Assembly: GCA_040081715.1 (NCBI GenBank)
Contig: JBEBFY010000003.1
Span: 1 to 64,000, forward strand
Source: CANKJK01 sp040081715
GTDB taxonomy: Bacteria; Acidobacteriota; Vicinamibacteria; Vicinamibacterales; UBA2999
Direction of reading: 5' to 3'
DNA: 64,000 nucleotides
A program made the translations under genes and the position numbers. Each line of letters opens with the position of its first letter. Within the stretch, counting starts at the first letter, position 1. Below are positions 50,714 to 58,938 of this stretch, in pieces. Under the pieces are notes generated by a model. The model was given only the letters and a program-made list of their open reading frames with translations, was not told where the DNA came from and did no database searches.

Positions 50714-52936
50714 ATGCCCACCCCGGTGCTCGGTCGTTTTGTCCATCTTGTGTTCGTCGTCGGTACTGTGGCCGCCGTGCCGGCTTTCGCGCAGCCGGCC
50801 AGCCAGAATGATCCGATGGCTCTGGCCGCCACGCCGAGGCCGGTGGCGTCGGCCGCGCGTGTCGCGGGTGCGGTGGTGGTTGATGGCGCGCTCGATGAAG
50901 CGGCGTGGCAGGCCGCCAAGCCGATGACCGGCTTCGTGCAGGCCGAGCCCCTCCAGGGCCAGGCGGCCAGCGAGGCCACCGACGTGCGGGTGCTCTTCGA
51001 TGACGAGGCGGTCTATATCGGAGCGTGGCTGACGGATGCCAACCCCTCCGAGATTGTGACCACCAGCGAGCGGCGCGATTCCTTCCTGGGCGACCAGGAT
51101 TCCTTCCAGGTGGTGTTCGACACCTTCCGCGACCGCCAGAACGGGTTTGTCTTCGGTACCAACGCCTCGGGTGTCCAGTTCGACGCGCAGGTCCGCAACC
51201 AGGTGACCAACGCGAGCTGGGACGGCAGTTGGGAGGTGCGCACGCGCCGCACCGAGACGGGCTGGACGGTGGAGTTCCGGATTCCGCTGCGCACGCTGCG
51301 CTACGGGCCCTCGCCTCAGACATGGGGCATGAACTTCTCGCGGCTGATCCAGCGGCGGCGCGAGCGCACCTTCTGGGCGCCGCTGCCGCGGCAGTTTGAC
51401 CTGCAGCGGCTGTCGTCGGCGGGCGAACTGCGAGGGTTGACGCTCAAGACCCCGCGCAACCTGAAGGTACTGCCCTACGTGGTCGGGTCGGCGGATCGGA
51501 CGTTCGCGACGAAGGCGCCCACCCTGACTAACGGGGAGTGGGGCGTGGACGCGAAGGTGGGCCTCACCGCAGGCCTGAACGTGGACCTGACCTACAACAC
51601 AGACTTCGCGCAAGTGGAAGTCGACAACCAGCAGATCAATCTCACGCGGTTCAATGTCCGCTTCCCGGAGAAGCGCCCGTTTTTCCTGGAGAACTCCGGG
51701 CTCTTCAACGTGGGCGCGTCGGCAAGTGGCGCCTTCTCAACCGGCGACCTGGATCTGTTCTTCAGCCGCCGCATCGGCCTGGACGACAGCGGCAACCTTG
51801 TGCCGATCATCGGTGGTGGCCGGCTGAGCGGCAAGACCAACGGCTACAACGTGGGCTTCCTGAACATGCAGACCGACGCGCTGGGCGTGAAGCCGGGCAA
51901 CAACTTCACCGTAGCCCGCGTGAGCCGCGACCTGCGCAAGCGGTCCGGTATCGGCGGCATCTTCATCAACCGGACGGCCACTGGCGACAACGCCAGGGAC
52001 GGCGACTGGAACCGGACGTGGGGGCTCGACGGCCGCCTCGGCGCAGGGGAGAAGTTCACGGTCGGGGCGTTCGCCGCGCGCACGGAGACGCCGGGCCTGA
52101 CGGGGCGCGAGCACGCCTGGAATACGACGTCCGAGTACAACGACGGCAAGACTCTATTGAGGTTCGACTACGGGATCGTCGGCGAGGATTTCAATCCGGA
52201 GGTGGGCTACCTGCAGAACACCTTCGGGTATCGCCGGTGGTACGCGCGTGTCGAGGAAACGATGCGCCAGCAGAGGATCCGAGACTGGGGTTTCCGGGAG
52301 TTTCTGCCGCACATCAACTACACCCGGTACGAATACCTGGACACCGGCGAACTGCAGAATGCCGAGCTGCACATCGACAACCACTGGGACTGGGAGAACG
52401 GCAACTTCATCAGCACGGGCATCAACGGCACCTGGGAGGGCCTGCGGCAGCCGTTCCAGGTCTTTCCGGGTGTTGTCGTGCCCGCGGGTGATGTCGGCGG
52501 ATTTCGGCTGACGCTGCGCGAGAACACGGACCGGCGGAAGCCGTTCTTCGCGCGCCATCAGTGGGATGTCGGCCGATTCCTGACGGGCAACCAGAACAGC
52601 CACCAACTGCAGACCATCATCCGGCAGGGGGGCACCTTGGTGTTCGACCTGGCGTGGACCCACCGCCGCATCGACCTGCCGCAGGGGGACTTCCGCACCA
52701 ACCTCGGGAGCCTCCGGGCCACCTATAACTTCTCGCCCTCAGTGTTCGTGCAGAGCCTCGTGCAGTACAACGACACGACCCAGCGCTGGTCTACGAATCT
52801 GCGTTTCCACTGGTTAGAGACGGCGGGGACGGGGCTCTTCGTCGTCTACAACGACACCGAGAGCCTGCAGGGGCTTGGCCCCGTGAACCGGGCGTTCATC
52901 GTGAAGTACGTCAAGCAGTTCGACCTGCTGCGATAG
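50714..52936 (+). CDS. DUF5916 outer-membrane barrel with CBM9-like domain (copy 3)
   Basis: Protein of 740 residues. The signal peptide (residues 1-25) includes FVHLVFVVGTVAAVPAFAQ. The CBM9-like domain shows GAVVVDGALDEAAWQAAKP, VRVLFDDEAVYIGAWLTDA and WTVEFRIPLRTLRYGPSPQ. The barrel has NTDFAQVEVDNQQINLTRF and FPEKRPFFLENSG. It ends in the segment VKYVKQFDLLR, lacking the Phe-X-Phe finish of the other two copies. A GCAGGAGGGGG purine stretch lies upstream of the start. It is the closest partner of the TonB-dependent receptor on the opposite strand. Confidence 0.87.
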   Translation: MPTPVLGRFVHLVFVVGTVAAVPAFAQPASQNDPMALAATPRPVASAARVAGAVVVDGALDEAAWQAAKPMTGFVQAEPLQGQAASEATDVRVLFDDEAVYIGAWLTDANPSEIVTTSERRDSFLGDQDSFQVVFDTFRDRQNGFVFGTNASGVQFDAQVRNQVTNASWDGSWEVRTRRTETGWTVEFRIPLRTLRYGPSPQTWGMNFSRLIQRRRERTFWAPLPRQFDLQRLSSAGELRGLTLKTPRNLKVLPYVVGSADRTFATKAPTLTNGEWGVDAKVGLTAGLNVDLTYNTDFAQVEVDNQQINLTRFNVRFPEKRPFFLENSGLFNVGASASGAFSTGDLDLFFSRRIGLDDSGNLVPIIGGGRLSGKTNGYNVGFLNMQTDALGVKPGNNFTVARVSRDLRKRSGIGGIFINRTATGDNARDGDWNRTWGLDGRLGAGEKFTVGAFAARTETPGLTGREHAWNTTSEYNDGKTLLRFDYGIVGEDFNPEVGYLQNTFGYRRWYARVEETMRQQRIRDWGFREFLPHINYTRYEYLDTGELQNAELHIDNHWDWENGNFISTGINGTWEGLRQPFQVFPGVVVPAGDVGGFRLTLRENTDRRKPFFARHQWDVGRFLTGNQNSHQLQTIIRQGGTLVFDLAWTHRRIDLPQGDFRTNLGSLRATYNFSPSVFVQSLVQYNDTTQRWSTNLRFHWLETAGTGLFVVYNDTESLQGLGPVNRAFIVKYVKQFDLLR

Positions 52937-53021
52937 CCCTCTCGCAATAGCCCCGGTGTTCCGGGTCGCCCTGCCGACTGGGCGGATCGCCCCTCGATTG
53001 ACGGCCCGTGGATGAGATGGG

Positions 53022-53234
53022 CTAGTCGTCCGACGGCATGTCGCCGATCGCACCGAACATGAAGATGATGGTGCCTGTCACGCCGAGGGCGATGCCGGCC
53101 GGCAGCATCACGAGTGTCACGCCGAAGCCGAGCCCGATCAGGGCGATGACCAGCCCGAGCAGCATGATGAACGACCGCAGGACGCCGTGCTCGGCTGCTT
53201 CGATCCAGTGGGCGAGAGAATGGTGGGTGCGCAT
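53022..53234 (-). CDS. small two-helix membrane protein, sigma-54 target
   Basis: About 70 residues from ATG 53234, which follows AGGAGG at good spacing. A basic/amphipathic N-terminus (RTHHSLAHWIEAAEHG) leads to two membrane helices (SFIMLLGLVIALIGLGFGVT and LPAGIALGVTGTIIFMFGAI). The family is unknown. A TGGCAT-N5-TTGC match lies 34 bases upstream on the same strand, so it probably belongs to the sigma-54 regulon of the neighbouring two-component system. It would be an inner-membrane stress protein. Confidence 0.72.
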   Translation of the reverse strand: MRTHHSLAHWIEAAEHGVLRSFIMLLGLVIALIGLGFGVTLVMLPAGIALGVTGTIIFMFGAIGDMPSDD

Positions 53235-53267
53235 GATGAAGCCTCCTGTGGCCTGTCCCAGGTGAGA

Positions 53268-53282
53268 GCAAGCTCGATGCCA
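53268..53282 (-). promoter_or_regulatory. sigma-54 -24/-12 promoter of the small membrane protein gene
   Basis: The minus strand reads TGGCATCGAGCTTGC. It keeps the GG and GC cores with exactly ten bases between them, TGGCA and TTGC being perfect. Transcription would start near 53257, with the gene's AGGAGG just before the ATG at 53234. Confidence 0.75.
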
Positions 53283-53438
53283 CATCGGAACCCGCTGGAC
53301 TTTCAAGGAAGACACCATGGATTCCGCCTTCCGCCGGGGCCTGGCCGCGGAATAATTCTGGTCCATGGGGATCTATTGACCGGTGATAGGTCTGGCACGG
53401 TGGCCATGATCCGTGGCCGAGCGGGGAGATCGGCAGCC

Positions 53439-53951
53439 TCAGGATGCCGGTGCTGGCACCGGAGCACGCAGGGGCAGGGTCGCTTCAACGGCCTCTTTCG
53501 CCTTGCCCACGGTGAGGACCGGACACGGTGCGGACCGCACGACCTGTTCGGCCACGCTGCCCATGAGCAGGTGCGCAATTCCCGTGCGGCCGTGCGTGCC
53601 CATGACGATCAGATCGGTCCCACATTCCTCCGCGAGTTCGTGAATCGCGGCAGCTGGCCGGCCAGGCCGCACGTGAACCATGGCGGTCACGCCGAGACGC
53701 TCAAAGGCGCCGGCCATGGCGTCGAGGCGATGCCGCGCACTCACCGAAAGGCCTTCGAGCAGGGCCCGCCGATCGGGGCGCTCCGTGTCCCCCTCCCAGG
53801 CGCCGAGCGCAAAGGGATCCTCCACGACGTGCAACAGATCCACCCGGGCGCCGAACCGGGTACCGAAGGTCGTGGCGTAGCCCACCGCCCTGTCGGACTG
53901 TGGACTGAAGTCCACGGGAACGAGAATCCTGGTGACCGCAGTCGTCGTCAT
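53439..53951 (-). CDS. universal stress protein (single UspA domain)
   Basis: UspA-fold protein of 170 residues. ILVPVDFSPQSDRAVGYA opens the domain, and the ATP-binding pattern G-2X-G-9X-G-S appears in MGTHGRTGIAHLLMGSVAEQ followed by CPVLTV. About 20 extra residues (EATLPLRAPVPAPA) extend the C-terminus. UspA proteins are cytoplasmic nucleotide-binding stress factors. A sigma-54 promoter lies 57 bases upstream, which ties it to the NtrC-type regulator in this locus. Confidence 0.92.
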   Translation of the reverse strand: MTTTAVTRILVPVDFSPQSDRAVGYATTFGTRFGARVDLLHVVEDPFALGAWEGDTERPDRRALLEGLSVSARHRLDAMAGAFERLGVTAMVHVRPGRPAAAIHELAEECGTDLIVMGTHGRTGIAHLLMGSVAEQVVRSAPCPVLTVGKAKEAVEATLPLRAPVPAPAS

Positions 53952-54008
53952 ACGCGCTCCTCAGCCTTCGGCATACGGACCTGGGCACCACTCGCCCCAA
54001 GAGACAGA

Positions 54009-54023
54009 GCGAAGCGCGTGCCA
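54009..54023 (-). promoter_or_regulatory. sigma-54 -24/-12 promoter of the UspA gene
   Basis: The minus strand reads TGGCACGCGCTTCGC, a match to TGGCACG-N4-TTGC with one mismatch and the canonical ten bases between GG and GC. Start would be near 53997. Confidence 0.75.
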
Positions 54024-54090
54024 AGGGCCAAGGCCCGCACGGCAGGTGCATCCTGACATGACAGCCCCGTGAGGCCGAAGAAGTGCGCCC

Positions 54091-55488
54091 TCATCCCCGA
54101 GGCGCTTCATCGGCCGGCAGTGACACGGTGGCGGTCGTGCCACCAGACGGTGGGCATACGACCGTGAGGGTGCCGCCGTGCATCTCGACCGAGCGCTTCG
54201 CGATGGCCAGTCCCAGGCCTCCGCCGCGCGACTTTGTGGTGAAGAACGGCTCGAAGACCCGTTCGCGGACATCCTCGGGGATGCCGGGCCCGGTGTCGGC
54301 GACGGCGATGCGCACCCACGACGCATCGGCGGTGATGGTTGCCGTCAGCGAGCCCCGCCCCCCCATGGCCTGGGCGGCGTTGATGAACAGGTTCGAGAAC
54401 ACCGCCCGAAGCATCACGCGGTCAGCGTGGAGGGCCACCTGGCCTCCGGCGATGCGGCAGGCGATGCCCGCCCCGGCCGGATCCCGGAGCAGAAGGACCT
54501 GTGCCTCCTCAACCAGCGCGCGCACGTCGAGCAATTGCATCTGCGGGGGCCGTGGGCGGGCGAATAGCAGCAGGTCCGAGATCAGGTCGTTCAGTGCATC
54601 GGCGCGTTCGATGATTTCGTGCATCACCGCCGCCTCCGGGTCGCCAGCCGGCCGGCGGCTCATCAGGACCTGCAGGGCGGCCTTGATCCCAGCCAGGGGG
54701 TTCTTGACCTCGTGCGCCACCATGGCGGCGAGTTGTCCCACGCGGGCCAGGGCTTCCTGGTTTCGCAGGCGCTCCTCGCCGAGCTTGCGCTCCGTGATAT
54801 CGCTTCTGATAGCGATGTACTGGTAGGGCCTGCCACGCGCATCGAGAAACGGGACGATCGTGGTGTCAACCCAGTAGTGGGCGCCGTCCTTGGCCTTGTT
54901 CCGGATTTCGCCGTGCCAGATCTGCCCACGGCCGATCGTCTGCCAGAGCTCCTTCATGAAGGTCTTGGAGTGCAGCCCAGAATTGATCAGGCGATGGTCC
55001 TGCCCGATGAGTTCCTCGCGGGAATACTGGGAGATCTGGCAGAACTTGTCGTTCACGAACGTGATCCGGCCGGCCACGTCGGTGGTTGCCACGATGGCCG
55101 CCTCGTCGAGGGCGTGTCGCAGCTCTTCCAGCCGCGCCACCTGGGTCGCGGAATGCGCCTCGCTCCGCTTCAGGCGCACCAGCAGGCCCGCGCTGAGCCA
55201 GAAGAGCAGCACCGCCAGTGGCTGGTTGACGAAGGCGGATGGTGGAGGCATGGCCGTTATCCGAATGGCCGTATCGGCCAGGACGAGTACCGTGCTGGCG
55301 CCGGCAGCCACGACGGGATAGCGCAGGGAATTGATGCCGAGCCCGAGCAGAATCACCAGGATGTAGGCGACCCCCACGTTGTAGTCCAGGGGGAGGCGCA
55401 CATCGATGAGGAAGATCAGCGTCGCGAGTGCGGCGCCGACGGCCACCAGCGTCCGGCTGGTGGCGGAGAGTCGGGCGGACGTGGGCAT
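54091..55488 (-). CDS. PAS-domain sensor histidine kinase (NtrB/AtoS-like)
   Basis: Kinase of 465 residues. Three or four membrane helices occupy about residues 10-105 (LVAVGAALATLIFLIDV, VAYILVILLGLGINSL, PVVAAGASTVLVLADTA). A PAS domain follows (about 120-240, VTDVAGRITFVNDKFCQIS-like and HYWVDTTIVPFLDARGRPYQ) and then the H box MVAHEVKNPLAGIKAAL. The ATPase domain shows NLFINAAQAMGGRG, DTGPGIPEDVRER and GGGLGLAIAKR. It diverges from the sigma-54-dependent regulator gene, so they form a cognate pair. TATAAG close to the start may be its -10 box. The signal is unknown; a redox or energy state is a guess. Confidence 0.92.
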   Translation of the reverse strand: MPTSARLSATSRTLVAVGAALATLIFLIDVRLPLDYNVGVAYILVILLGLGINSLRYPVVAAGASTVLVLADTAIRITAMPPPSAFVNQPLAVLLFWLSAGLLVRLKRSEAHSATQVARLEELRHALDEAAIVATTDVAGRITFVNDKFCQISQYSREELIGQDHRLINSGLHSKTFMKELWQTIGRGQIWHGEIRNKAKDGAHYWVDTTIVPFLDARGRPYQYIAIRSDITERKLGEERLRNQEALARVGQLAAMVAHEVKNPLAGIKAALQVLMSRRPAGDPEAAVMHEIIERADALNDLISDLLLFARPRPPQMQLLDVRALVEEAQVLLLRDPAGAGIACRIAGGQVALHADRVMLRAVFSNLFINAAQAMGGRGSLTATITADASWVRIAVADTGPGIPEDVRERVFEPFFTTKSRGGGLGLAIAKRSVEMHGGTLTVVCPPSGGTTATVSLPADEAPRG

Positions 55489-55521
55489 CGGAATCTCTTA
55501 TAACCGGAAAACGGAGCACTC

Positions 55522-57006
55522 ATGACCAGCGGACGGGCGCGGAACTTGCTGTGCACTGTAGAAACCCCCGCAATTGAGGAGCCGAGCGTGAAATCTTCCA
55601 CGTCCGTCGCGGATAAGTTCGCGCCGCCGTACTATGGGGCCATGGCGAATGCCACGGTACTGGTTGTCGATGACGAAGCGTTGGTCCGCTGGTCGCTGCG
55701 CGAACGGCTGCTGCGGGATCGTTTCAACGTGCTCGAAGCCGGCACGGCCGCGTCGGCGCTGGAACAGGTCGGCGAGGCGGTGGACCTTATCCTGCTGGAC
55801 TACCGGCTCCCGGACTCGGACGGACTGGTGGTGCTGAGGAAGGTCAAGGAGCTCTACCCCGACACGCTCGTCATTCTGATGACCGCCCATTCCACGGTCG
55901 AGAACGCCGTGGAGGCGATGAAGCTGGGGGCCTTCCACTACATCAACAAGCCGTTCAACGTGGACGAGGTGGCCCTGCTGGTCGAGAAGGCGCTCGAAAC
56001 CAGCCATCTGCGCCGGGAGGTGAAGGCGCTCCGAAGCTCAGCCGGGCGGGAATTCAGCTTCGATGCGATCGTGGGCACGTCCCCGAGCATGGAGGCCATC
56101 AAGGCGCTGCTGCGCCGCGTGGCGGTGAGCCCGGCCTCGACGGTGCTGCTGACGGGCGAGACGGGCACGGGCAAGGATCTTGTGGCCAAGTCCATTCACT
56201 ACAACAGTGATCGGGCGACCCGGGCCTTCGTCAACATCACCTGCTCGGCGCTGCCAGAACACCTTCTCGAAAGTGAGTTGTTCGGCCACGAGCGCGGGGC
56301 GTTCACCGATGCCCGGACGCAGAAGCGGGGCCTGTTCGAAATAGCCGATGGCGGCACGGTGTTCCTCGACGAAATCGGCGAGATGACGCCGGCGCTCCAG
56401 GCCAAGCTCCTGCGCTTTCTGGAGGAGAAGACGTTCAAGCGCGTCGGCGGGCTGCAGGACATCCGCGTGGACGTGCGCGTGATTGCCGCCACGCACCGCG
56501 ACCTCGATCAGGGCGTTAAGGAGGGCAGGTTCCGCGAGGACCTCTTCTACCGGCTCCAGGTGATGCCCATCCACCTGCCGTCGCTGCGGGAGCGCAAGGG
56601 GGACGTGCCGCTGCTGGCCAACTACTACGTGGACACCTATAACCGCGAGTTCAAGAAGCACGTGAAGGGCATCACGCCGGAGACCATGCCGCTGCTCGAG
56701 AGTTACGGGTGGCCCGGCAATATCCGTGAGCTGCGCAACGCCGTCGAGCGGGCGATGCTGTTGACCGAACGCGACTGGCTCAGGCCCGAGGACTTCACCA
56801 CGCTCACGCGATCCGTCGGTGCGCCCTCCCGGTTCCAGCTCCCTCCCGACGGCATCAACCTGGAGGATGTGGAGCGGCAACTGCTCGTGCAGGCGCTGGA
56901 GCGATCCAACGGCAATCAGACGCATGCGGGGCAGATGCTGGGGATCAACCGCGATCAGGTGCGCTATCGCATCGAGAAGTTCGGCCTCCAGATTTCTCAG
57001 AAATAA
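55522..57006 (+). CDS. sigma-54-dependent response regulator (NtrC family)
   Basis: Enhancer-binding protein of up to 494 residues. The receiver domain starts around residue 44 (TVLVVDDEALVRWSL), with LILLDYRLPDSDGL giving the phospho-acceptor Asp, VILMTAHS and NKPFNVDE. The AAA+ domain has Walker A GETGTGKDLVAKS and the L1 loop SELFGHERGAFTDA (GAFTDA instead of GAFTGA). Walker B follows as GGTVFLDEIGEM, and a GWPGNIRELRNAVERA sensor. A Fis-type HTH ends the chain (NQTHAGQMLGINRDQVRYRI). The ATG at 55522 has GGAG before it; GTG 55588 behind GAGGAG and ATG 55642 are alternatives. Five -24/-12 promoters nearby are its likely targets. Confidence 0.95.
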   Translation: MTSGRARNLLCTVETPAIEEPSVKSSTSVADKFAPPYYGAMANATVLVVDDEALVRWSLRERLLRDRFNVLEAGTAASALEQVGEAVDLILLDYRLPDSDGLVVLRKVKELYPDTLVILMTAHSTVENAVEAMKLGAFHYINKPFNVDEVALLVEKALETSHLRREVKALRSSAGREFSFDAIVGTSPSMEAIKALLRRVAVSPASTVLLTGETGTGKDLVAKSIHYNSDRATRAFVNITCSALPEHLLESELFGHERGAFTDARTQKRGLFEIADGGTVFLDEIGEMTPALQAKLLRFLEEKTFKRVGGLQDIRVDVRVIAATHRDLDQGVKEGRFREDLFYRLQVMPIHLPSLRERKGDVPLLANYYVDTYNREFKKHVKGITPETMPLLESYGWPGNIRELRNAVERAMLLTERDWLRPEDFTTLTRSVGAPSRFQLPPDGINLEDVERQLLVQALERSNGNQTHAGQMLGINRDQVRYRIEKFGLQISQK

Positions 57007-57054
57007 CCCTCGCCGATCGCGGAATCCTCGCCGGCTCTGCCGTCGCCTCTCTCA

Positions 57055-57076
57055 GGCCGCCCGCACACGGGCGGCC
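57055..57076 (+). terminator. hairpin after the sigma-54 regulator gene
   Basis: GGCCGCCCG at 57055-57063 pairs exactly with CGGGCGGCC at 57068-57076 around CACA. No T-tract follows. It lies between the regulator stop and the sigma-54 promoter of hsp20 and would isolate the two units. Confidence 0.5.
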
Positions 57077-57095
57077 GAATCCACCGTGTTCTGTT

Positions 57096-57110
57096 CGGCA
57101 TCCTTGTTGC
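57096..57110 (+). promoter_or_regulatory. sigma-54 -24/-12 promoter of the Hsp20 gene
   Basis: CGGCATCCTTGTTGC keeps GG and GC ten bases apart with TTGC perfect; the base before GG is C instead of T. Transcription would start near 57122, 19 bases before the ATG and just ahead of GAGGAGG. Confidence 0.65.
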
Positions 57111-57140
57111 GTGTTCACAGGGCGATTGAGGAGGTGCCCC

Positions 57141-57644
57141 ATGAGAGAGGCGCAGGATCTGATGGTTGTCGAACCCGGTTCCCTCATGCACCGGATGTTC
57201 AGGGACTTTGATCGGTTCTTCGAACACCGTCGTGGTTTCCCGTTTGTCCGTCCTGGCAAGGGGTTCGGCGAGTTCCCGTGGTCGCCGGACCTCGAGCTGG
57301 CCGAGCGCGAGCATCGTCTCCATGTGAAGGTCGATCTGCCGGGTCTGAAGAAGGAGGAGATCTCGGTTGAGTTGGACGACGGCATGCTGACGATCTCGGG
57401 TGAGCGGACGCACGAGGTGGAGAAGGAGAGGTCGGCGTGGACGCGCTCCGAGCGGACCTACGGCGCGTTCAGCCGGTCGATTCCCGTGCCGGACGGCGTC
57501 AAGGGCGCGGATGTGCAGGCAACCTTCACTGACGGCGTGCTGGAGGTGACGGTGCCGCTCCCTGAGAAGCGGGACACGGGCGGGTCGAAGATCGCCATCG
57601 GGGAAGGCAGTGCCGGCGCTGGCGCCGCGAAATCGGCCGCCTGA
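57141..57644 (+). CDS. Hsp20/alpha-crystallin small heat-shock protein
   Basis: Small chaperone of 167 residues from ATG 57141, behind GAGGAGGTG. The alpha-crystallin domain spans about residues 47-150: SPDLELAEREHRLHVKVDLP, LKKEEISVELDDGMLTISGE, YGAFSRSIPVP, and the typical GVLEVTVPLPEK. The C-terminus is Gly/Ala-rich without an obvious I-X-I motif. It holds unfolding proteins in an ATP-independent way. It is preceded by a sigma-54 promoter, which is unusual since most hsp20 genes are under sigma-32 or repressor control. Confidence 0.94.
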   Translation: MREAQDLMVVEPGSLMHRMFRDFDRFFEHRRGFPFVRPGKGFGEFPWSPDLELAEREHRLHVKVDLPGLKKEEISVELDDGMLTISGERTHEVEKERSAWTRSERTYGAFSRSIPVPDGVKGADVQATFTDGVLEVTVPLPEKRDTGGSKIAIGEGSAGAGAAKSAA

Positions 57645-57659
57645 ACCCACCCGATGGTC

Positions 57660-57691
57660 CTGGGGCCGGCGATGCCAGTCGCCGGCCCCAG
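57660..57691. terminator. hairpin between convergent Hsp20 and DHOD-like genes
   Basis: CTGGGGCCGGCG at 57660-57671 and CGCCGGCCCCAG at 57680-57691 are perfect complements around eight bases. It could serve both convergent genes; there is no strong T-tract on either side. Confidence 0.6.
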
Positions 57692-57725
57692 ATGTGTACG
57701 GGGCGCGGCGGGCATGTGACCGGAC

Positions 57726-58715
57726 TCAGCGCCAGCTTCGCAGGGTCTGCAGGTAGGTGGCGCGCTCGAAGGCCAACGGATCGTCCATGCGGACCAGGCT
57801 GGCGCGTCCGCGGGCGTCCTCCAGACGTGCGACCGCGTGCTCCTCCATCCAGCGGGCGAGACCCGCCCGCATCGTAGCGACATAGCCGGGTCCGTGCCTG
57901 AGCAGGGCCGACACCAACTGCACGACGTCCGCACCGGCCAGCAACGCCTTGATGCCGTCGTCCGGCGTTGCCACGCCGCCTGTGAGCGCCAGTTGCGCCT
58001 TGGTGCGCCCGAACAATGCCGCCACCCACCGGAGCCGTAGCAGCAGTTCCTGGCTGGTGGACAGATCCACATGGACGACCGGCGTGGCCGTGGCGATATC
58101 GATGTCCGTCTGGTAGACGCGGTTAAAGAGCACCAGCGCTCCGGCGCCCGCGTCGCTGAGCCGGTTGGCCATGTTGGCGAAGGCGGTGAAGAAGGGCGTC
58201 ACTTTGACGGCGATCGGAATCGTCAGCAGGCGCCTGGCGTCGCGGACCATCCGCACCCACTCGTCCTCCACAACGGCACTTGACAGTTTCGGGTCGGCTA
58301 CTAGTTGATACAGGTTCAGCTCCAGGGCGTCTGCTCCTGCCCGTTCGACATCCCTGGCAAATGTCAGCCACGACTCGGCCGTGCCCCCGTTGAGCGAGGC
58401 GATCACGGGAATTCCGAGGGCGCGCTTGGCCTCCGCGACGTGCGCCAGATACGCGTCCGGCGTGGCGGCGAAGGCCTTGGAGGTCGGGTAGTGCGTGAGC
58501 GTGGCGGCGAAGCGGGGGTCGTGCGGATCCATGTGGCCAACGCGGCGCTCGCGGGCGTCGGCCACCTGTTCCTCGAACAGGGAGTGCAGCACCACGGCCG
58601 CGCAGCCCGCGTCCTCCAGTTGCCTCAGCGTGTCGATCCGCTGGGAGAGGGGCGATGCACCCGCGATGAACGGGTGGGGGAGCGGGAGTCCCAGATACGT
58701 GGTCGTCGTGTTCAT
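57726..58715 (-). CDS. dihydroorotate-dehydrogenase-like flavoprotein
   Basis: TIM-barrel flavoprotein of 329 residues resembling class-1 dihydroorotate dehydrogenase. The FMN/substrate strands appear as LPHPFIAGASPLSQ, VIASLNGGTAESW, ALELNLYQL, IAVKVTPFFTAF and ALTGGVATPDDGIKALLAGA. It lacks several classic PyrD residues and has its own start, so it belongs to the 'DHOD-like protein' group of unknown reaction often found near redox or stress genes. A sigma-54 promoter lies 29 bases upstream on the same strand, so it is coregulated with Usp and Hsp20. Confidence 0.85.
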   Translation of the reverse strand: MNTTTTYLGLPLPHPFIAGASPLSQRIDTLRQLEDAGCAAVVLHSLFEEQVADARERRVGHMDPHDPRFAATLTHYPTSKAFAATPDAYLAHVAEAKRALGIPVIASLNGGTAESWLTFARDVERAGADALELNLYQLVADPKLSSAVVEDEWVRMVRDARRLLTIPIAVKVTPFFTAFANMANRLSDAGAGALVLFNRVYQTDIDIATATPVVHVDLSTSQELLLRLRWVAALFGRTKAQLALTGGVATPDDGIKALLAGADVVQLVSALLRHGPGYVATMRAGLARWMEEHAVARLEDARGRASLVRMDDPLAFERATYLQTLRSWR

Positions 58716-58743
58716 GCGTGCGTCTCCGTTCCCCTACCGCGTC

Positions 58744-58758
58744 GCGAAGCCCGTGCCA
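58744..58758 (-). promoter_or_regulatory. sigma-54 -24/-12 promoter of the DHOD-like gene
   Basis: The minus strand reads TGGCACGGGCTTCGC, differing from the UspA promoter at 54009 by one base, with ten bases between GG and GC. Start would be near 58733. Confidence 0.75.
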
Positions 58759-58785
58759 CAGCTCGTGGGGCGTGACCGGCACGCC

Positions 58786-58797
58786 GTCCACGTGGAC
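58786..58797. promoter_or_regulatory. 12-bp palindrome between divergent sigma-54 promoters
   Basis: GTCCACGTGGAC is a perfect palindrome 28 bases upstream of the minus-strand promoter and 100 bases upstream of the plus-strand one. It could be the upstream activator site of the NtrC-type regulator. No equal copy was spotted before the other promoters. Confidence 0.4.
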
Positions 58798-58897
58798 GAT
58801 AGCCCGGCAGCATGGATTTTTCATCTCGGTTGTCGGATATTCCCCGTCACCCGGCAGGATCACGCCTGTAGCGCGAGCCACCCACGCCGAAGGAGAA

Positions 58898-58912
58898 TGG
58901 CAACGCGCTTGC
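58898..58912 (+). promoter_or_regulatory. sigma-54 -24/-12 promoter of the tandem Usp gene
   Basis: TGGCAACGCGCTTGC has perfect TGGCA and TTGC blocks with ten bases between GG and GC. Start would be near 58924, 15 bases before the ATG at 58939. Confidence 0.78.
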
Positions 58913-58938
58913 GACACTGACCGGATGGAGGCCTCTCG

